This document shows, piece after piece, positions 1 to 8,990 of a DNA stretch of 64,000 nt (position 1 is the stretch's first letter; each line of letters starts with the position of its first letter). The position numbers and the translations under genes were made by a program. Source of the DNA: CALEMW01 sp964343835 (GTDB lineage Bacteria > Krumholzibacteriota > Krumholzibacteriia > LZORAL124-64-63); the NCBI GenBank assembly GCA_964343835.1, contig CAYFKR010000005.1, positions 145,643-209,642 on the forward strand, in the 5' to 3' direction. The notes below the pieces were generated by a model. That model saw only the letters and a list, made by a program, of their open reading frames with translations, had not been told where the DNA came from and searched no databases.

Positions 1-966
1 ACCCTGGCCTGCGCGGAGAACCCCGAGCCCCTGCCCCTGATCTCCGTGGACGAACCAACCCTGTCACTAAGCTTCATGACCAACGACAGCCCCTTCTACG
101 GGCAGGACGGCAAGTACGTCACCAGCCGACAGGTGCGCGCCCGGCTCCACCAGGAGATGGACCGCGACGTGGCCCTGCGCGTGGAGGACACCGCCAGCGC
201 CGACACCTTCAAGGTGAGCGGCCGCGGCATCCTGCACCTGTCCATCCTCATGGAGAACATGCGGCGCGAGGGCTTCGAGTTCATGGTGGGGCAGCCCCAG
301 GTGATCTACCGCGAGATCGACGGTCACAAGGCCGAGCCCGTTGAGGTGCTCAACGTGGACATCCCCAACGACCTCGCCGGCACCGTCATCGAGTACGCCG
401 CCACCCGCAAGGGCGAGATGGTGGACATGCAGCAGGGGGAGGAGCGCTCCAAGCTGCAGTTCCACATCCCCAGCCGCGGCCTCATCGGCTTCCGCTCGAA
501 GATGCTGCGGGCCACCGGCGGCGAGATCGTGATGCACCACCGGTTCTTCCAGTACGAGTACTTCAAGGGCAGCGTCCCCGAGCGCCAGACCGGCAGCATC
601 ATCAGCCGCGACAAGGGCCAGGCCGTGGCCTTCGCCCTGGATGCGTTGCAGGACCGCGGCACGTTCTTCATCAAGCCCGGCGACATGCTCTACAACGGCC
701 AGATCATCGGCGAGAACAACAAGGACGACGACCTGGTCGTGAACGCCCAGAAGGCCAAGCAACTGTCCAACATGCGCGCGTCGGGCAGCGACCGGAAGAT
801 GAAGGTGGCGCCGCCGGTGATCATGGGTCTGGAGGAGGCCCTCGAGCACATCAACCACGACGAGTGCGTGGAGGTGACCCCCAACCACATCCGCCTGCGC
901 AAGCTGCTGCTGGACGAGAACGACCGCAAGCAGGCGGCCAAGAGAGCCAAGCTTTCAGGGGAGTAG
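1..966 (+). CDS. typA: TypA/BipA translational GTPase, C-terminal part
   Basis: This is the C-terminal part (about 320 residues) of TypA/BipA, a ribosome-associated GTPase that helps 50S assembly and stress adaptation. The reading frame is open from base 1, so the GTPase domain lies before the window and no start is visible. Family hallmarks seen are RGILHLSILMENMRREG in the EF-G-like domain, SRGLIGFRSKMLRATGGE in the C-terminal unique domain, and a lysine/arginine-rich tail. The gene ends with TAG at 964-966 and is followed by a strong hairpin. It is strand-isolated from the minus-strand genes that follow. The identification is secure; only the 5' end is missing. Confidence 0.97.
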   Translation, partial: TLACAENPEPLPLISVDEPTLSLSFMTNDSPFYGQDGKYVTSRQVRARLHQEMDRDVALRVEDTASADTFKVSGRGILHLSILMENMRREGFEFMVGQPQVIYREIDGHKAEPVEVLNVDIPNDLAGTVIEYAATRKGEMVDMQQGEERSKLQFHIPSRGLIGFRSKMLRATGGEIVMHHRFFQYEYFKGSVPERQTGSIISRDKGQAVAFALDALQDRGTFFIKPGDMLYNGQIIGENNKDDDLVVNAQKAKQLSNMRASGSDRKMKVAPPVIMGLEEALEHINHDECVEVTPNHIRLRKLLLDENDRKQAAKRAKLSGE

Positions 967-991
967 GCCGCACGGGATCCCGGAAAGAGAA

Positions 992-1020
992 CAGGGCCGA
1001 CCATGGGATGGTCGGCCCTG
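992..1020 (+). terminator. hairpin after typA
   Basis: A perfect 11-bp stem (CAGGGCCGACC / GGTCGGCCCTG) with a 7-base loop begins 26 bases after the typA stop. No T-tract follows, so termination is inferred from position and stem strength. Confidence 0.6.
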
Positions 1021-1225
1021 TCCGGGCGAGGCGCTGCGGTCGAGGGAGTCGAACACGGGGGAATCGACCGCAGCATGACCGGGTGCGTCTGCGCGGCGAG
1101 GGGTCTCGCGGTCCTCGCCGACGGGCGGGTGTCCCGGCCGGATATGATCATCGGCCATCATCGCCGCCGGCTCCATCGGACATTGTGGAAGTCGTGTGGG
1201 ATTATTTCCTAGACGCCGAATAGGC

Positions 1226-1259
1226 GAGGGACGGGCGGATCCGTGGTCGCCCGTCCCTC
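1226..1259 (-). terminator. hairpin after the GIN-domain gene
   Basis: A perfect 12-bp stem (GAGGGACGGGCG / CGCCCGTCCCTC) lies 20 bases downstream of the minus-strand stop at 1279. There is no strong T-tract on the minus strand. Confidence 0.6.
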
Positions 1260-1278
1260 CGAACGGAGAGGCTGCCGC

Positions 1279-1941
1279 CTACTTCCGCTCGATGTCGCCG
1301 ATGCCGCTGACGCGGACCTTCTCCTTCTCGGGATTCCCCCAGTATTCGATGTCGCCCACGCCGCTCACGGTGCCCTCGAAGCTGTCCTTCGCCGTCACTT
1401 CCACGTCGCCCACGCCGGTCAGCACGGCCTTCACGTGGCGGGCCTCCAGGCCCCGGCACTTCACATCGCCCACGCCCATGACCGTCACGTCCAGGCGGTC
1501 CACCTCGCCCTCGACCTCCAGGTCGCCGGCGCCGCGTAGCAGGATGTCCAGCTCGTCGCCGCGGAAGCGGTCCACGTCCAGGTCGCCGGCGCCGTTGAGC
1601 TCGAGGGACTCGAGCTTCGGCATGGTGATCTCCACGACGGCCTTCCGGTGGGGGTCGCAGCTCTCGTCCCACTCGACGACGAGGGTGCCGCCCTCGACCT
1701 CGATCTCGAGGTTGTCGAAGAGGTTGTCGTCCAGGGTGATGGTCACCTGGTGGTCGCCGCCCACGCGGATGCGGGTGTCCAGGGAGCCGTTCATCTCGTA
1801 GCCGGTGAAGCCGTCCAGATCGAAGGAACGGGTCTCCAGCTTGCCGGAGCCGTCGATGGTGTCGTGGTGGCCGTGGTCGTGGGCCGCGGCGGCGACCGCG
1901 AGCAGCAGGATCAGGGCGGTGGTGGCGGTACGCAGGAACAT
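1279..1941 (-). CDS. secreted GIN-domain (DUF2807-like) beta-helix protein
   Basis: The 220-residue product has an N-terminal signal peptide (MFLRTATTALILLLAVAAAA), then a His-rich stretch and a body with six spaced GxGD turns (GAGDLDV, GAGDLEV, GVGDVKC, GVGDVEV, GVGDIEY, GIGDIER). This periodicity is typical of the GIN domain, a right-handed beta-helix of exported proteins often called 'putative auto-transporter adhesin head'. Its biological role is not established. It lies 77 bases downstream of the O-antigen-ligase-like gene on the same strand, so it may share that transcript. The family call is good; the function is unknown. Confidence 0.8.
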   Translation of the reverse strand: MFLRTATTALILLLAVAAAAHDHGHHDTIDGSGKLETRSFDLDGFTGYEMNGSLDTRIRVGGDHQVTITLDDNLFDNLEIEVEGGTLVVEWDESCDPHRKAVVEITMPKLESLELNGAGDLDVDRFRGDELDILLRGAGDLEVEGEVDRLDVTVMGVGDVKCRGLEARHVKAVLTGVGDVEVTAKDSFEGTVSGVGDIEYWGNPEKEKVRVSGIGDIERK

Positions 1942-2018
1942 CTCGTCCTCCCGGGCAGAGCGTGTCGGAAACGTCGTCGGCAGGTTGGACGGACGGCGGG
2001 GCGGGAAGGTTGGAACGA

Positions 2019-3311
2019 CTATTCCCGCTCGCGGCCCATGAGCCCGGCCATCGCGACCATGGTCGCGAACAGAGGCGTGGTGCGCGCCCCCAGGGCCGTT
2101 TCCGCCAGGCCGGCCAGCAGCAGTCCGACCAGTCCGCAGGCCAGTCCCAGGCCCGCGGCGGGGCCGCCGCGGCGCCAGGCTCCCAGGGCGCTCCAGGCCG
2201 CGGCGATCAGGGCGCCCATGGCCAGCAGCGCCGCCGGTATGCCGTGGCGGCGGGCCAGTTCGAGGGGGGCGGCCGGGGCCCAGGCGTCGGGGGCTTCGCC
2301 CGTCAGGGGCGCGGCGGCGATGGCGCCGCGGGCGTCGGCCCAGGAGCTCGTCCGGGTGCTGAAGAGGTCGCCCCTGAGGGTGGCGCGGACCTTGTAGGCG
2401 ANNNNNNNNNNNNNNNNNNNNNNNNNNNNNNNNNNNNNNNNNNNNNNNNNNNNCACGACGACCACGGCGGCGGCGCCGAGCAGCAGCCGCGCATGACGAC
2501 CCCGGCGCACGGCGGGCACGGCCGCCGCCCCGGTCGCCAGCAGCGCCGCCACGAGGGCGCCGCGCGATGCGGTCAGGGGCAGGCAGGCCAGGCCCAGCGC
2601 CACGGCGACGGCGGCGGCCAGGCGCAATCGACGATCGCCGTCGCCGAGGGCGACCACCAGGGCCACCGGCGCGGTGAAGGCCACGTGGATGGCCAGGCCC
2701 ACCGAGCTCCGGTAGAACGAGCCGGGCTCCGAGCCCAGCCCGCGCAGGGCGGCCTCGGCGAAGGCGCCGCCGGCCAGCAGCAGCAGGCTCGCCACGGCGC
2801 CGGTGGTCCAGAGGAAGACCAGGCGGCTCCGGTCGGCGGTGTCACGGGCCAGGGACGTCAGCATCCAGGCGATTCCGGCGGCCAGCAGCAGCGAGCGCGC
2901 CGCCCGGGCCCCGCGCACGTCGGCCAGCAGGTCGGGGTGGCCGAATGCCAACGCCGCAACGCCCCACGCCGCGAACCCCGTCAAGAGCAGCCCCGGCAGC
3001 GAAGGCCGCACCGCGGTCTCCCCACGGTCCATGGCGATCCGCATCGACCAGGCCGCCACGGCGGCCAGGGCCACCACTTCCACGCCGTAGATGCCGCGGC
3101 CCGGCGTCAGGAACGCGAAGTCGATCACCGGCCCCAGGGGCAGCAGGGCCGCCACGGTCAGGCGCCCCCGCGGCACCGACGACCAGGCCAGTGCCGCCGC
3201 CGCCAGCAGGGCCAGGGGCACGCGCCGCTCGCCCACGTCGCCGCGGACCAGCGCGTCGGCCAGGATCGCCAGGGCCAGCAAGGCGCCCAGGGCAGCGACG
3301 GCGCGCCTCAT
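2019..3311 (-). CDS. O-antigen ligase/polymerase-like membrane protein (contains N gap)
   Basis: The product is a polytopic inner-membrane protein of about 430 residues with roughly ten hydrophobic segments. The motif TASRGALVAALLATG, a large extracytoplasmic loop (STRTSSWADARGAI) and a final helix cluster resemble Wzy_C/O-antigen ligase proteins, which polymerise or transfer surface polysaccharide. The start chosen is ATG at 3311-3309, which overlaps the upstream stop as ATGA and suggests translational coupling. An alternative in-frame ATG lies 36 bases upstream at 3347. The frame passes through the N gap at 2402-2453, so about 18 residues are unknown and the gap size is nominal. The family assignment is moderate because this superfamily is divergent. 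Confidence 0.65.
   Translation of the reverse strand: MRRAVAALGALLALAILADALVRGDVGERRVPLALLAAAALAWSSVPRGRLTVAALLPLGPVIDFAFLTPGRGIYGVEVVALAAVAAWSMRIAMDRGETAVRPSLPGLLLTGFAAWGVAALAFGHPDLLADVRGARAARSLLLAAGIAWMLTSLARDTADRSRLVFLWTTGAVASLLLLAGGAFAEAALRGLGSEPGSFYRSSVGLAIHVAFTAPVALVVALGDGDRRLRLAAAVAVALGLACLPLTASRGALVAALLATGAAAVPAVRRGRHARLLLGAAAVVVVXXXXXXXXXXXXXXXXXXAYKVRATLRGDLFSTRTSSWADARGAIAAAPLTGEAPDAWAPAAPLELARRHGIPAALLAMGALIAAAWSALGAWRRGGPAAGLGLACGLVGLLLAGLAETALGARTTPLFATMVAMAGLMGRERE
2402..2453. other. assembly gap of 52 Ns
   Basis: A run of 52 undetermined bases lies inside the O-antigen-ligase-like gene. Flanking sequence stays in the same frame if the length is right. It marks a scaffold join. 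Confidence 1.
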
Positions 3312-3637
3312 CGCGCCTTCCCCCGGTCGATCCGGCGGGCGATCCACCAGCCGAGTCCCAGTCCGGCCAGCCCGGCCGTCATGTCGAACAGCAGGTCCAG
3401 GCCCGGCGCCCGGATGTACTCGATGCGCGTCTTGGCGAACACGTCGAAGAGCTCCTTGCCCACCAGCAGCGCCAGGGTGAGCCGCACCACGGTCTTCATG
3501 GCGAGGAAGCGCGAGGCCGCCAGCACGAAGACGGCGGCGCCGACCATGTGGAAGAACCAGTCGATGGGCACGCCCAGCACCTCCATGGTGCTGAAGCGGT
3601 TCATGAAGCCGCGGACGCTGCGGGCGAGGTCGAGCAT
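3308..3637 (-). CDS. small VanZ-like membrane protein
   Basis: The 109-residue product has about three transmembrane helices: residues ~28-45, ~50-65 and ~82-100. The arrangement H-x-V-G-A-A-V-F-V-L-A, then K-x-V-V-R-L-x-L-A-L-L-V-G-K-E-L-F-D, then D-x-T-A-G-L-A-G-L-G-L-G resembles VanZ-like proteins, whose biochemical role is unclear. It is the first gene of a translationally coupled pair with the O-antigen-ligase-like gene (stop and start share ATGA at 3308-3311). That suggests a joint envelope or polysaccharide function. The similarity is judged by eye only. Confidence 0.55.
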   Translation of the reverse strand: MLDLARSVRGFMNRFSTMEVLGVPIDWFFHMVGAAVFVLAASRFLAMKTVVRLTLALLVGKELFDVFAKTRIEYIRAPGLDLLFDMTAGLAGLGLGWWIARRIDRGKAR

Positions 3638-3659
3638 GGTGGGATCTCCGGATGGGGAA

Positions 3660-3698
3660 TCGGGCCGTCGTCCGACGAGTGTCGGCGCGACGGCCCGA
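3660..3698 (-). terminator. compound hairpin after the FG-GAP gene
   Basis: A perfect 11-bp outer stem (TCGGGCCGTCG / CGACGGCCCGA) encloses a 5-bp inner stem (CCGAC / GTCGG). It lies 20 bases downstream of the minus-strand stop at 3719. No T-tract. Confidence 0.5.
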
Positions 3699-3718
3699 CT
3701 TGTCCAGAGCGGGACTCG

Positions 3719-6691
3719 TCAGCGGAGCACGGTCACCTTCCGCGTCAACTCGTTGCGCAGACCGGGACCGCGGACCCGCAGGTTCGCCACGTAGTGGCCG
3801 CTGGAGAGGGCGCGGCCGTCGTCGCCGCGGCCGTCCCAGGCCAGCAGGTGCTCGCCTGCCTCCATCTCCTCGCGACCCACCAGCCGCACGCGGCGTCCGC
3901 GCACGTCGTACACGGCCAGCTCCACGGAGGCCCGCGCCGGCAGCGCGAACCGGAACACCGTGCCGCCGGACGACACCGGGTTGGGCGACGCGCCGGCGAA
4001 GCTCACCATCGTGACGCGGTCCTCGTCCTCGACGCCGGTGACCAGGTCCTCGGGACAGTCCTGGCAGCCGGTGCGACGGCCGTCATGGGCGTACATGCTC
4101 CACGCCTTCAGGTTGGATCCGGGGGTCTGGTTCACGTCGATCAGGTGGACCTGCGACTGCGAGATCATGACCAGCTCGAGGGAGCCGTCCAGGTCCACGT
4201 CGCCGGAGGCGGGAGAGACGGCCACGTGGTCGTCCATGGCCTTGGGCCAGCCGTCCACCAGGTTGCTGCCGTTGTCCCACGCCCACCCCTTGGCGCCGCG
4301 GGCACCGATGATCACGTCCGCCGAATTGGGGTCGGCCAGCATGTCCATGATGGGCGAGCCGTACATGTACCAGCCGTTGCCGGTGACCGGATACCCGAAC
4401 TGCTCCACGCCCGTCTCGTACAGCAGGTGGACCGTCCAGTTCTGCGAGGCCACGGCGAGCTCCAGGGACGACGTGCCCAGGCAGTTCGCGACGGCCACCG
4501 CGGACAGGGGCGCACCGGTGGCCGACGTGTAGGGCCATCCCGCGTGCACGGTGCCGTCGTGGTCGTACAGGTAGAGGGTGCCGTCGCTCAGGGGGACGGC
4601 GATCTCCAGGTCGCCGTCACGGTCCACGTCGGCCAGCGACACGGTGTTCGAGGGGGCCGCGGGCAGGGTCAGGGACAGCTCGGTCACGGCGTTCAGGCGA
4701 TCGATCACGAAGAGCCGGTCGCTCATGGTGCCCACCAGCTCCGTCGAGCCGTCCAGGTCCACGTCGCCGGCGGCCCAGGGGCCGATGGGCAGGGCGGTGC
4801 CGAAGTTCCAGCCGAAGACGTTCTGGATCTGCTGCCCGCGCGTGCCGATGAACCGCGCCTTGTCGCCGCCCACCGCCACGATCACCCGCGGATACGGCGG
4901 ACCCAGGGCCGCCATGCTCACGAACACGGGGCTCGCATCGGGCATGGCGTAGGGGAAGCCGTGCAGCAGTTCGCCCTCGTGGGTGTAGGCGAACACCAGG
5001 CCGTCACCCGTGCCCACAGCCACGGTGGGGGAGCCGTCCAGGTTCAGGTCTCCCACGGCCACCGCGCCGTCCGACAGGACGCCCGGCACCAGGACCGGCC
5101 AGCCGGGCAGATGCGAGCCGTCGTTGCGCAGGACCACGATGCGGTCGCCCTCGTCGCAGTACACGATCTCCAGGTCGCCGTCGCCGTCCATGTCCGCCAG
5201 GGCGGGGTCGGACTTCGGGGCGTAGGGGATGTGCACCGGGAAACCCTCTTCGGTCACGGGATAGCCGGGATCGCGGCGCCACTCGGCGTCGAAGTAGACG
5301 GTGTCGGCGGCGGAGTGGAGGTTGTGGGTGTCCAGCAGGGCCGCCCGGTCGCCCTCGGCCGGGTTCAGGGCCAGGGACAGGGGACGGTGCATGCCGAGGT
5401 AGTTCCAGTGGGCCTCGTCGTTCAACGTCAGCAGCGTGCCGAACGCGGTGGGCGACGCCGCCGGGGAGCGCTGGATCTCCATCTCCCCGTACCGCCATCC
5501 GCCCAGCACGAACTGGTCGGTGGCCGCCTGGTAGCGCAGCTCCAGGCCGCCCCACACGCCGCTCGAGTTGAGCACCTCGCTCCCGAAGGTCACGCCGGCG
5601 TCGGCGGAGGCCACGGCGGCCGATACGTGGACGGAGATGTCGTCCTCCAGGCGCCTGTAGGCGATCAGCACCTCGTTCCCCGCGGTGGACGCCGCCACGG
5701 CCGGGTCCTTCTCCCAGAATCCGTTCGACGTGGTCGTGAGGTACTGCACGCCCTCCCAGGCGCTCAGCCCGCCGTTGGCGTAGCTCGTGGCGCGACGGTA
5801 GCGCAGAGCCGAGTCGAAGGCGTCGGTGAGGGACGTGAAGAACCACGCCACGTGCACGTTGCCGCCGTAGCCGTAGCTCACCACGGGACGCCTGTAGCCG
5901 CGGTCGGTGGTGCTCAGCGTGGCGATCTCGTAGGCGGCCTCGAAGGTCGTGCCCTGGTCGTTGCTGCGCGTGAACCAGATGTCGGATCCCGCCCCCTGGT
6001 TCGTGTCGCCGGCGTCGGCCACCAGGTAGATGTAGTAGTCGTTCCAGCTGGCCTCGTCGGTGGTCATGTGGGGCCGGCGCGGATAGAGACCGGCCTGGTC
6101 GATGATCGTCACCGGTGCGGACACCGACGACGGCGTCGCCAGGTCGGCGTGCACCACGTTCAGGACGTAGCGGTCGGCGAAGTAGTCGTAGGCGATGTAG
6201 GCCAGGTACCAGCGGTCGGCCAGACCCTCGCCCACTTCCAGGCAGGGCTCGATGAGGTCGATGTCCGGGTCCAGGTCGCGCACGGTCGTGACCGCCGACC
6301 AGGTGGTGCCGCCGTCCTCGGAGCGGCGGATCAGGATCTCGTCGCCGTACGTGCCCTCCACCTGGATCGCGGCGTAGATGGTGCCGTCGGACGCGATGTC
6401 CATGGAGTTGGAGTAGGCCTCCAGGCTCGTGGCGAGGGCGATGACGTCATCGCCGCCGATCTCGCCCAGGCGCGAGGCGGTCGCCGGGGGCGGCGTCTCT
6501 TCCGCCGCCGCTCGCGGCGCCGCGCGGCCCGGTACGCCGGTGACGGCGTCGTCGTCGGGACACAGGTGGATGCCGTCGCCGCCGCCCGCGGGCGCGGGCA
6601 CGAACTCGCGGCCGGCGCCGAGCAGCAGCGCCGGTACGGCCAGAAGGATCAGGATGATGGTGGTGGAGCGGATTCCGTGCATGGTGTTCAT
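3719..6691 (-). CDS. large secreted BNR / FG-GAP repeat protein with FlgD-like C-terminus
   Basis: The 990-residue product starts with a signal peptide (TTIILILLAVPALLLGAG). The N-terminal half has sialidase/BNR-type turns (RRSEDGGTTWSAV, TRSNDQGTTFEAA). The middle has five or six FG-GAP/VCBS calcium-loop repeats such as DMDGDGDLEIV, DLNLDGSPTVAV, DVDLDGSTELV, DVDRDGDLEIAV and DVDLDGSLELV, which form a beta-propeller. The last ~90 residues are a FlgD-type Ig fold (SPNPVSSGG, YDVRGRRV, WDGRGDDGRALSSGHYVA). The chosen ATG at 6691 has GGAGG 9 bases upstream; a longer frame to 6748 lacks this. The protein is likely exported to the surface, but its substrate or partner is unknown. Confidence 0.85.
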   Translation of the reverse strand: MNTMHGIRSTTIILILLAVPALLLGAGREFVPAPAGGGDGIHLCPDDDAVTGVPGRAAPRAAAEETPPPATASRLGEIGGDDVIALATSLEAYSNSMDIASDGTIYAAIQVEGTYGDEILIRRSEDGGTTWSAVTTVRDLDPDIDLIEPCLEVGEGLADRWYLAYIAYDYFADRYVLNVVHADLATPSSVSAPVTIIDQAGLYPRRPHMTTDEASWNDYYIYLVADAGDTNQGAGSDIWFTRSNDQGTTFEAAYEIATLSTTDRGYRRPVVSYGYGGNVHVAWFFTSLTDAFDSALRYRRATSYANGGLSAWEGVQYLTTTSNGFWEKDPAVAASTAGNEVLIAYRRLEDDISVHVSAAVASADAGVTFGSEVLNSSGVWGGLELRYQAATDQFVLGGWRYGEMEIQRSPAASPTAFGTLLTLNDEAHWNYLGMHRPLSLALNPAEGDRAALLDTHNLHSAADTVYFDAEWRRDPGYPVTEEGFPVHIPYAPKSDPALADMDGDGDLEIVYCDEGDRIVVLRNDGSHLPGWPVLVPGVLSDGAVAVGDLNLDGSPTVAVGTGDGLVFAYTHEGELLHGFPYAMPDASPVFVSMAALGPPYPRVIVAVGGDKARFIGTRGQQIQNVFGWNFGTALPIGPWAAGDVDLDGSTELVGTMSDRLFVIDRLNAVTELSLTLPAAPSNTVSLADVDRDGDLEIAVPLSDGTLYLYDHDGTVHAGWPYTSATGAPLSAVAVANCLGTSSLELAVASQNWTVHLLYETGVEQFGYPVTGNGWYMYGSPIMDMLADPNSADVIIGARGAKGWAWDNGSNLVDGWPKAMDDHVAVSPASGDVDLDGSLELVMISQSQVHLIDVNQTPGSNLKAWSMYAHDGRRTGCQDCPEDLVTGVEDEDRVTMVSFAGASPNPVSSGGTVFRFALPARASVELAVYDVRGRRVRLVGREEMEAGEHLLAWDGRGDDGRALSSGHYVANLRVRGPGLRNELTRKVTVLR

Positions 6692-6822
6692 GGTGGGGGC
6701 CCTCCTCCCCGGATGCCGTGGATGAAGCAGGTGAAAACAGGTTATCACATGGCCTCGCAGGCCGGCTCGATGTTCTGCGAAATCGTTTTCATTTGGTAAG
6801 GAGTCTTACGGAGGGATGGAAA

Positions 6823-6848
6823 AGGGGCGGCCCGGATGGGCCGCCCCT
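6823..6848 (-). terminator. intrinsic terminator of the 6874-8799 lipoprotein gene
   Basis: An 11-bp perfect stem (AGGGGCGGCCC / GGGCCGCCCCT) with a 4-base loop is followed on the minus strand by TTTTCC. This is a textbook rho-independent terminator. Confidence 0.85.
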
Positions 6849-6873
6849 CGTCGTCTCGTCTCGCGGGTCGGAG

Positions 6874-8799
6874 CTACATGGGGTGCTCGTTGCCGTCGCC
6901 GTCGATCAGCACGCCGTTGCCGTCGGGGTCGATGACGATGTCGAAGGTCACCGTCACGCCGTGCTGGGTGAAGGTCACGGTGCCCACGCCGCTGCCGTCC
7001 GGGGCGTAGAAGATCTCGCCCTCGACGCTCGGGCTGCCGTCGGCCTGCGGGTCGCTGGCGGCGAAGGCGAAGCGGTGGCCGCCGCCCTCGAGCATCTCCA
7101 CCTCGAAGGAGCCGGAGGCGCCGTCGTTGCGGGCCCAGGTGCCGGCCACGTTGCCCTCGTCGTCGGACTCCAGGGTGAAGTCCTCGCGGGCGGGGCCGTT
7201 GATGCGGTAGCCGGCGGCGGAGAAGTCGCCGTCGTCGTCGGTGGCGGTGAAGTAGGTCTCGTCCTGATGCTCGTCCTGCCACTCGACGATCTCCCAGGCC
7301 TCCACCGAGCCGTCCAGGGCGGTGCCGTGGCGGTCCACCGACACGGGGTCGTGGCCGTCGGGGAAGGTGGTCACCAGGGAGTAGGCGCCCGTGTTCTCGT
7401 CGTACGAGCCGGCCACGACGGTGCCGTCGGTGCGGGTCTCGGTCAGGGTGGCGGCGCCGGCGCCGTTCCAGGTGATGGTGCGGGTGTAGCTGGTGCCGTC
7501 GCGGAACTCCATGAGCAGGTCCAGGGAGCCGCTGCCGTCGCAGTCCAGGTCGGCCTCGCGTTCCAGGTGCACCATCCACCAGGCCTGCGGGTACCACACG
7601 TCCTGGTAGGCGGTGCCGCCGCAGGGCTCCTCGCCCGGGGAGACGGGGCCGTCGGGGGTCAGGCGCACGTAGGAGCGGGGGGAGCCGCCGTCCACGGCCG
7701 TGCCGTCGAACACCGCGGCGCGCACGATGCCGTAGAGCAGGTCGTCGGACTCGTCCTCGAGCTCGCCCATGCGCACCAGCAGGGTGTCGGCGGCGGACTC
7801 GAGCCAGTCGTTCTCGGGGGCGGCGGTGAACAGGGCGGTCACGCGCAGGTCGGTGTCGGGCTCGATGGCCTCGTCCTCGACGGGCGCCAGGCGCACGGTG
7901 TGCTCGGCGTCGTTGCGCCAGTGCACGGTGGCCTGCATGGAGTGCAGGGTCTCGTCGCCCTCGACGCGGAACTCGCCGGGATCCAGCACCATCTCGGCCT
8001 CGGTCCAGGCCTGCAGCGGGTGGAACGAGGGGTTCTCCACGGTCATCAGGCCGCGCACGGGAATGCCGTCGGCCATGGGGCCTTCGCCGCTCACGGGCTC
8101 CAGCAGGCCCTCGGAGACCTCGCCGTTGCCGCGGACCTGGCGGTGGCTCACGCGGTGGAACGCGTCGTCGTCGCCGTTCTCCAGCGTGCCGTTGGTGTCG
8201 ATCACGATCTCCGACTCGCGCTCCTGCACCTGCAGCAGCCCGGCGTCCAGGTACTCGCGGATGGAGACCAGGCGCACGACGTCCACCTCGTCGGTCTCGA
8301 TCAGGGCGTCCAGGCCCACGCTGTCGGGGGTGTCGTAGTACTCCACGGCGATGGTGTCGCCGGCGGCCTTGGCCATGCCGAACTCGACGAAGTGGCGCTC
8401 GAGGCGGTCCTTGGGGCCGCCCGGAGCCACGGCCGCCACGGTGGCCAGTTCGGTGCGCGTCAGGGCGCGGATCGACGCGGCGGCCAGGCGGGCCTTGTCG
8501 GGGAAGTCGTAGCCCACGCCGCCGTCGTCCCAGCCCTCGCCCAGGGGCGTGTCCTCGCCGATGCCGACGTCGCCGGCCAGGTCGGACATGGGGTCGGTGA
8601 ACATGGCGACGTCGTTCATCACGTCGCCCACGCCGGCGGGACCCTGCACGCCGCCCGCCAGGGCGACGGCCTTCTCGGCGTCGGGGGTCTCGGTGGGGCT
8701 GGCGGGGTCGTCCTCGGAGCAGCCGCTCAGGGCCAGGACCGCCACGGCGGCCATCACGAGCCAGAGCAGGCGGAAGCGGGAGTCGATAGGGGTCTTCAT
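6874..8799 (-). CDS. large lipoprotein of unknown function
   Basis: The 641-residue product has a lipoprotein signal (VMAAVAVLALSGC) with Cys at about position 27, so it is anchored in a membrane facing the periplasm or surface. The C-terminal third is rich in short Gly/Asp-turn beta-hairpins (DENTGAYSLVTTFPDG, DPDGNGVLIDGDGNEHP), which gives a YD- or MORN-like look. I do not recognise a named domain. It is monocistronic: about 190 bases separate it from the next gene upstream and it has its own intrinsic terminator. Confidence 0.75.
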   Translation of the reverse strand: MKTPIDSRFRLLWLVMAAVAVLALSGCSEDDPASPTETPDAEKAVALAGGVQGPAGVGDVMNDVAMFTDPMSDLAGDVGIGEDTPLGEGWDDGGVGYDFPDKARLAAASIRALTRTELATVAAVAPGGPKDRLERHFVEFGMAKAAGDTIAVEYYDTPDSVGLDALIETDEVDVVRLVSIREYLDAGLLQVQERESEIVIDTNGTLENGDDDAFHRVSHRQVRGNGEVSEGLLEPVSGEGPMADGIPVRGLMTVENPSFHPLQAWTEAEMVLDPGEFRVEGDETLHSMQATVHWRNDAEHTVRLAPVEDEAIEPDTDLRVTALFTAAPENDWLESAADTLLVRMGELEDESDDLLYGIVRAAVFDGTAVDGGSPRSYVRLTPDGPVSPGEEPCGGTAYQDVWYPQAWWMVHLEREADLDCDGSGSLDLLMEFRDGTSYTRTITWNGAGAATLTETRTDGTVVAGSYDENTGAYSLVTTFPDGHDPVSVDRHGTALDGSVEAWEIVEWQDEHQDETYFTATDDDGDFSAAGYRINGPAREDFTLESDDEGNVAGTWARNDGASGSFEVEMLEGGGHRFAFAASDPQADGSPSVEGEIFYAPDGSGVGTVTFTQHGVTVTFDIVIDPDGNGVLIDGDGNEHPM

Positions 8800-8990
8800 G
8801 ACGGTCGTCCTCGGTTACGGGTCGGGTGCGTTCAGGGCGCTCGACCGGGATGGTTGCAAGGGGCATGCCGACGCCGAACGGCGCCTCGGACCCTGTTTCG
8901 GGCCGTTTCGGGGCATCTTGAGGAACTTCGGGGCATGGACGGTGTGCGGGATCGCGGCGCGGACGTGTGAGGATTCGCTGCGGGTGGCGA

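Larger units (their letters stand above)
967..1278. other. intergenic region with a series of inverted repeats
   Basis: No credible gene is seen between typA and the next CDS. The region holds five inverted repeats: 992-1020 (typA terminator), 1033-1043 with 1064-1074 (perfect 11 bp), 1094-1101 with 1113-1120 (8 bp), 1136-1140 with 1152-1156 (5 bp, extendable past a bulge), and 1226-1259 (terminator of the minus-strand gene). The three inner repeats have no assigned role. They could be a structured RNA or only decayed terminators. Confidence 0.5.

Noticed and set aside
2945..6799. Plus-strand open frame of about 1284 codons
   Set aside because: It lies antisense to the FG-GAP gene. Its His/Gln/Val/Gly-rich product is typical of antisense frames in GC-rich DNA, and it has no signal, domain or ribosome site.
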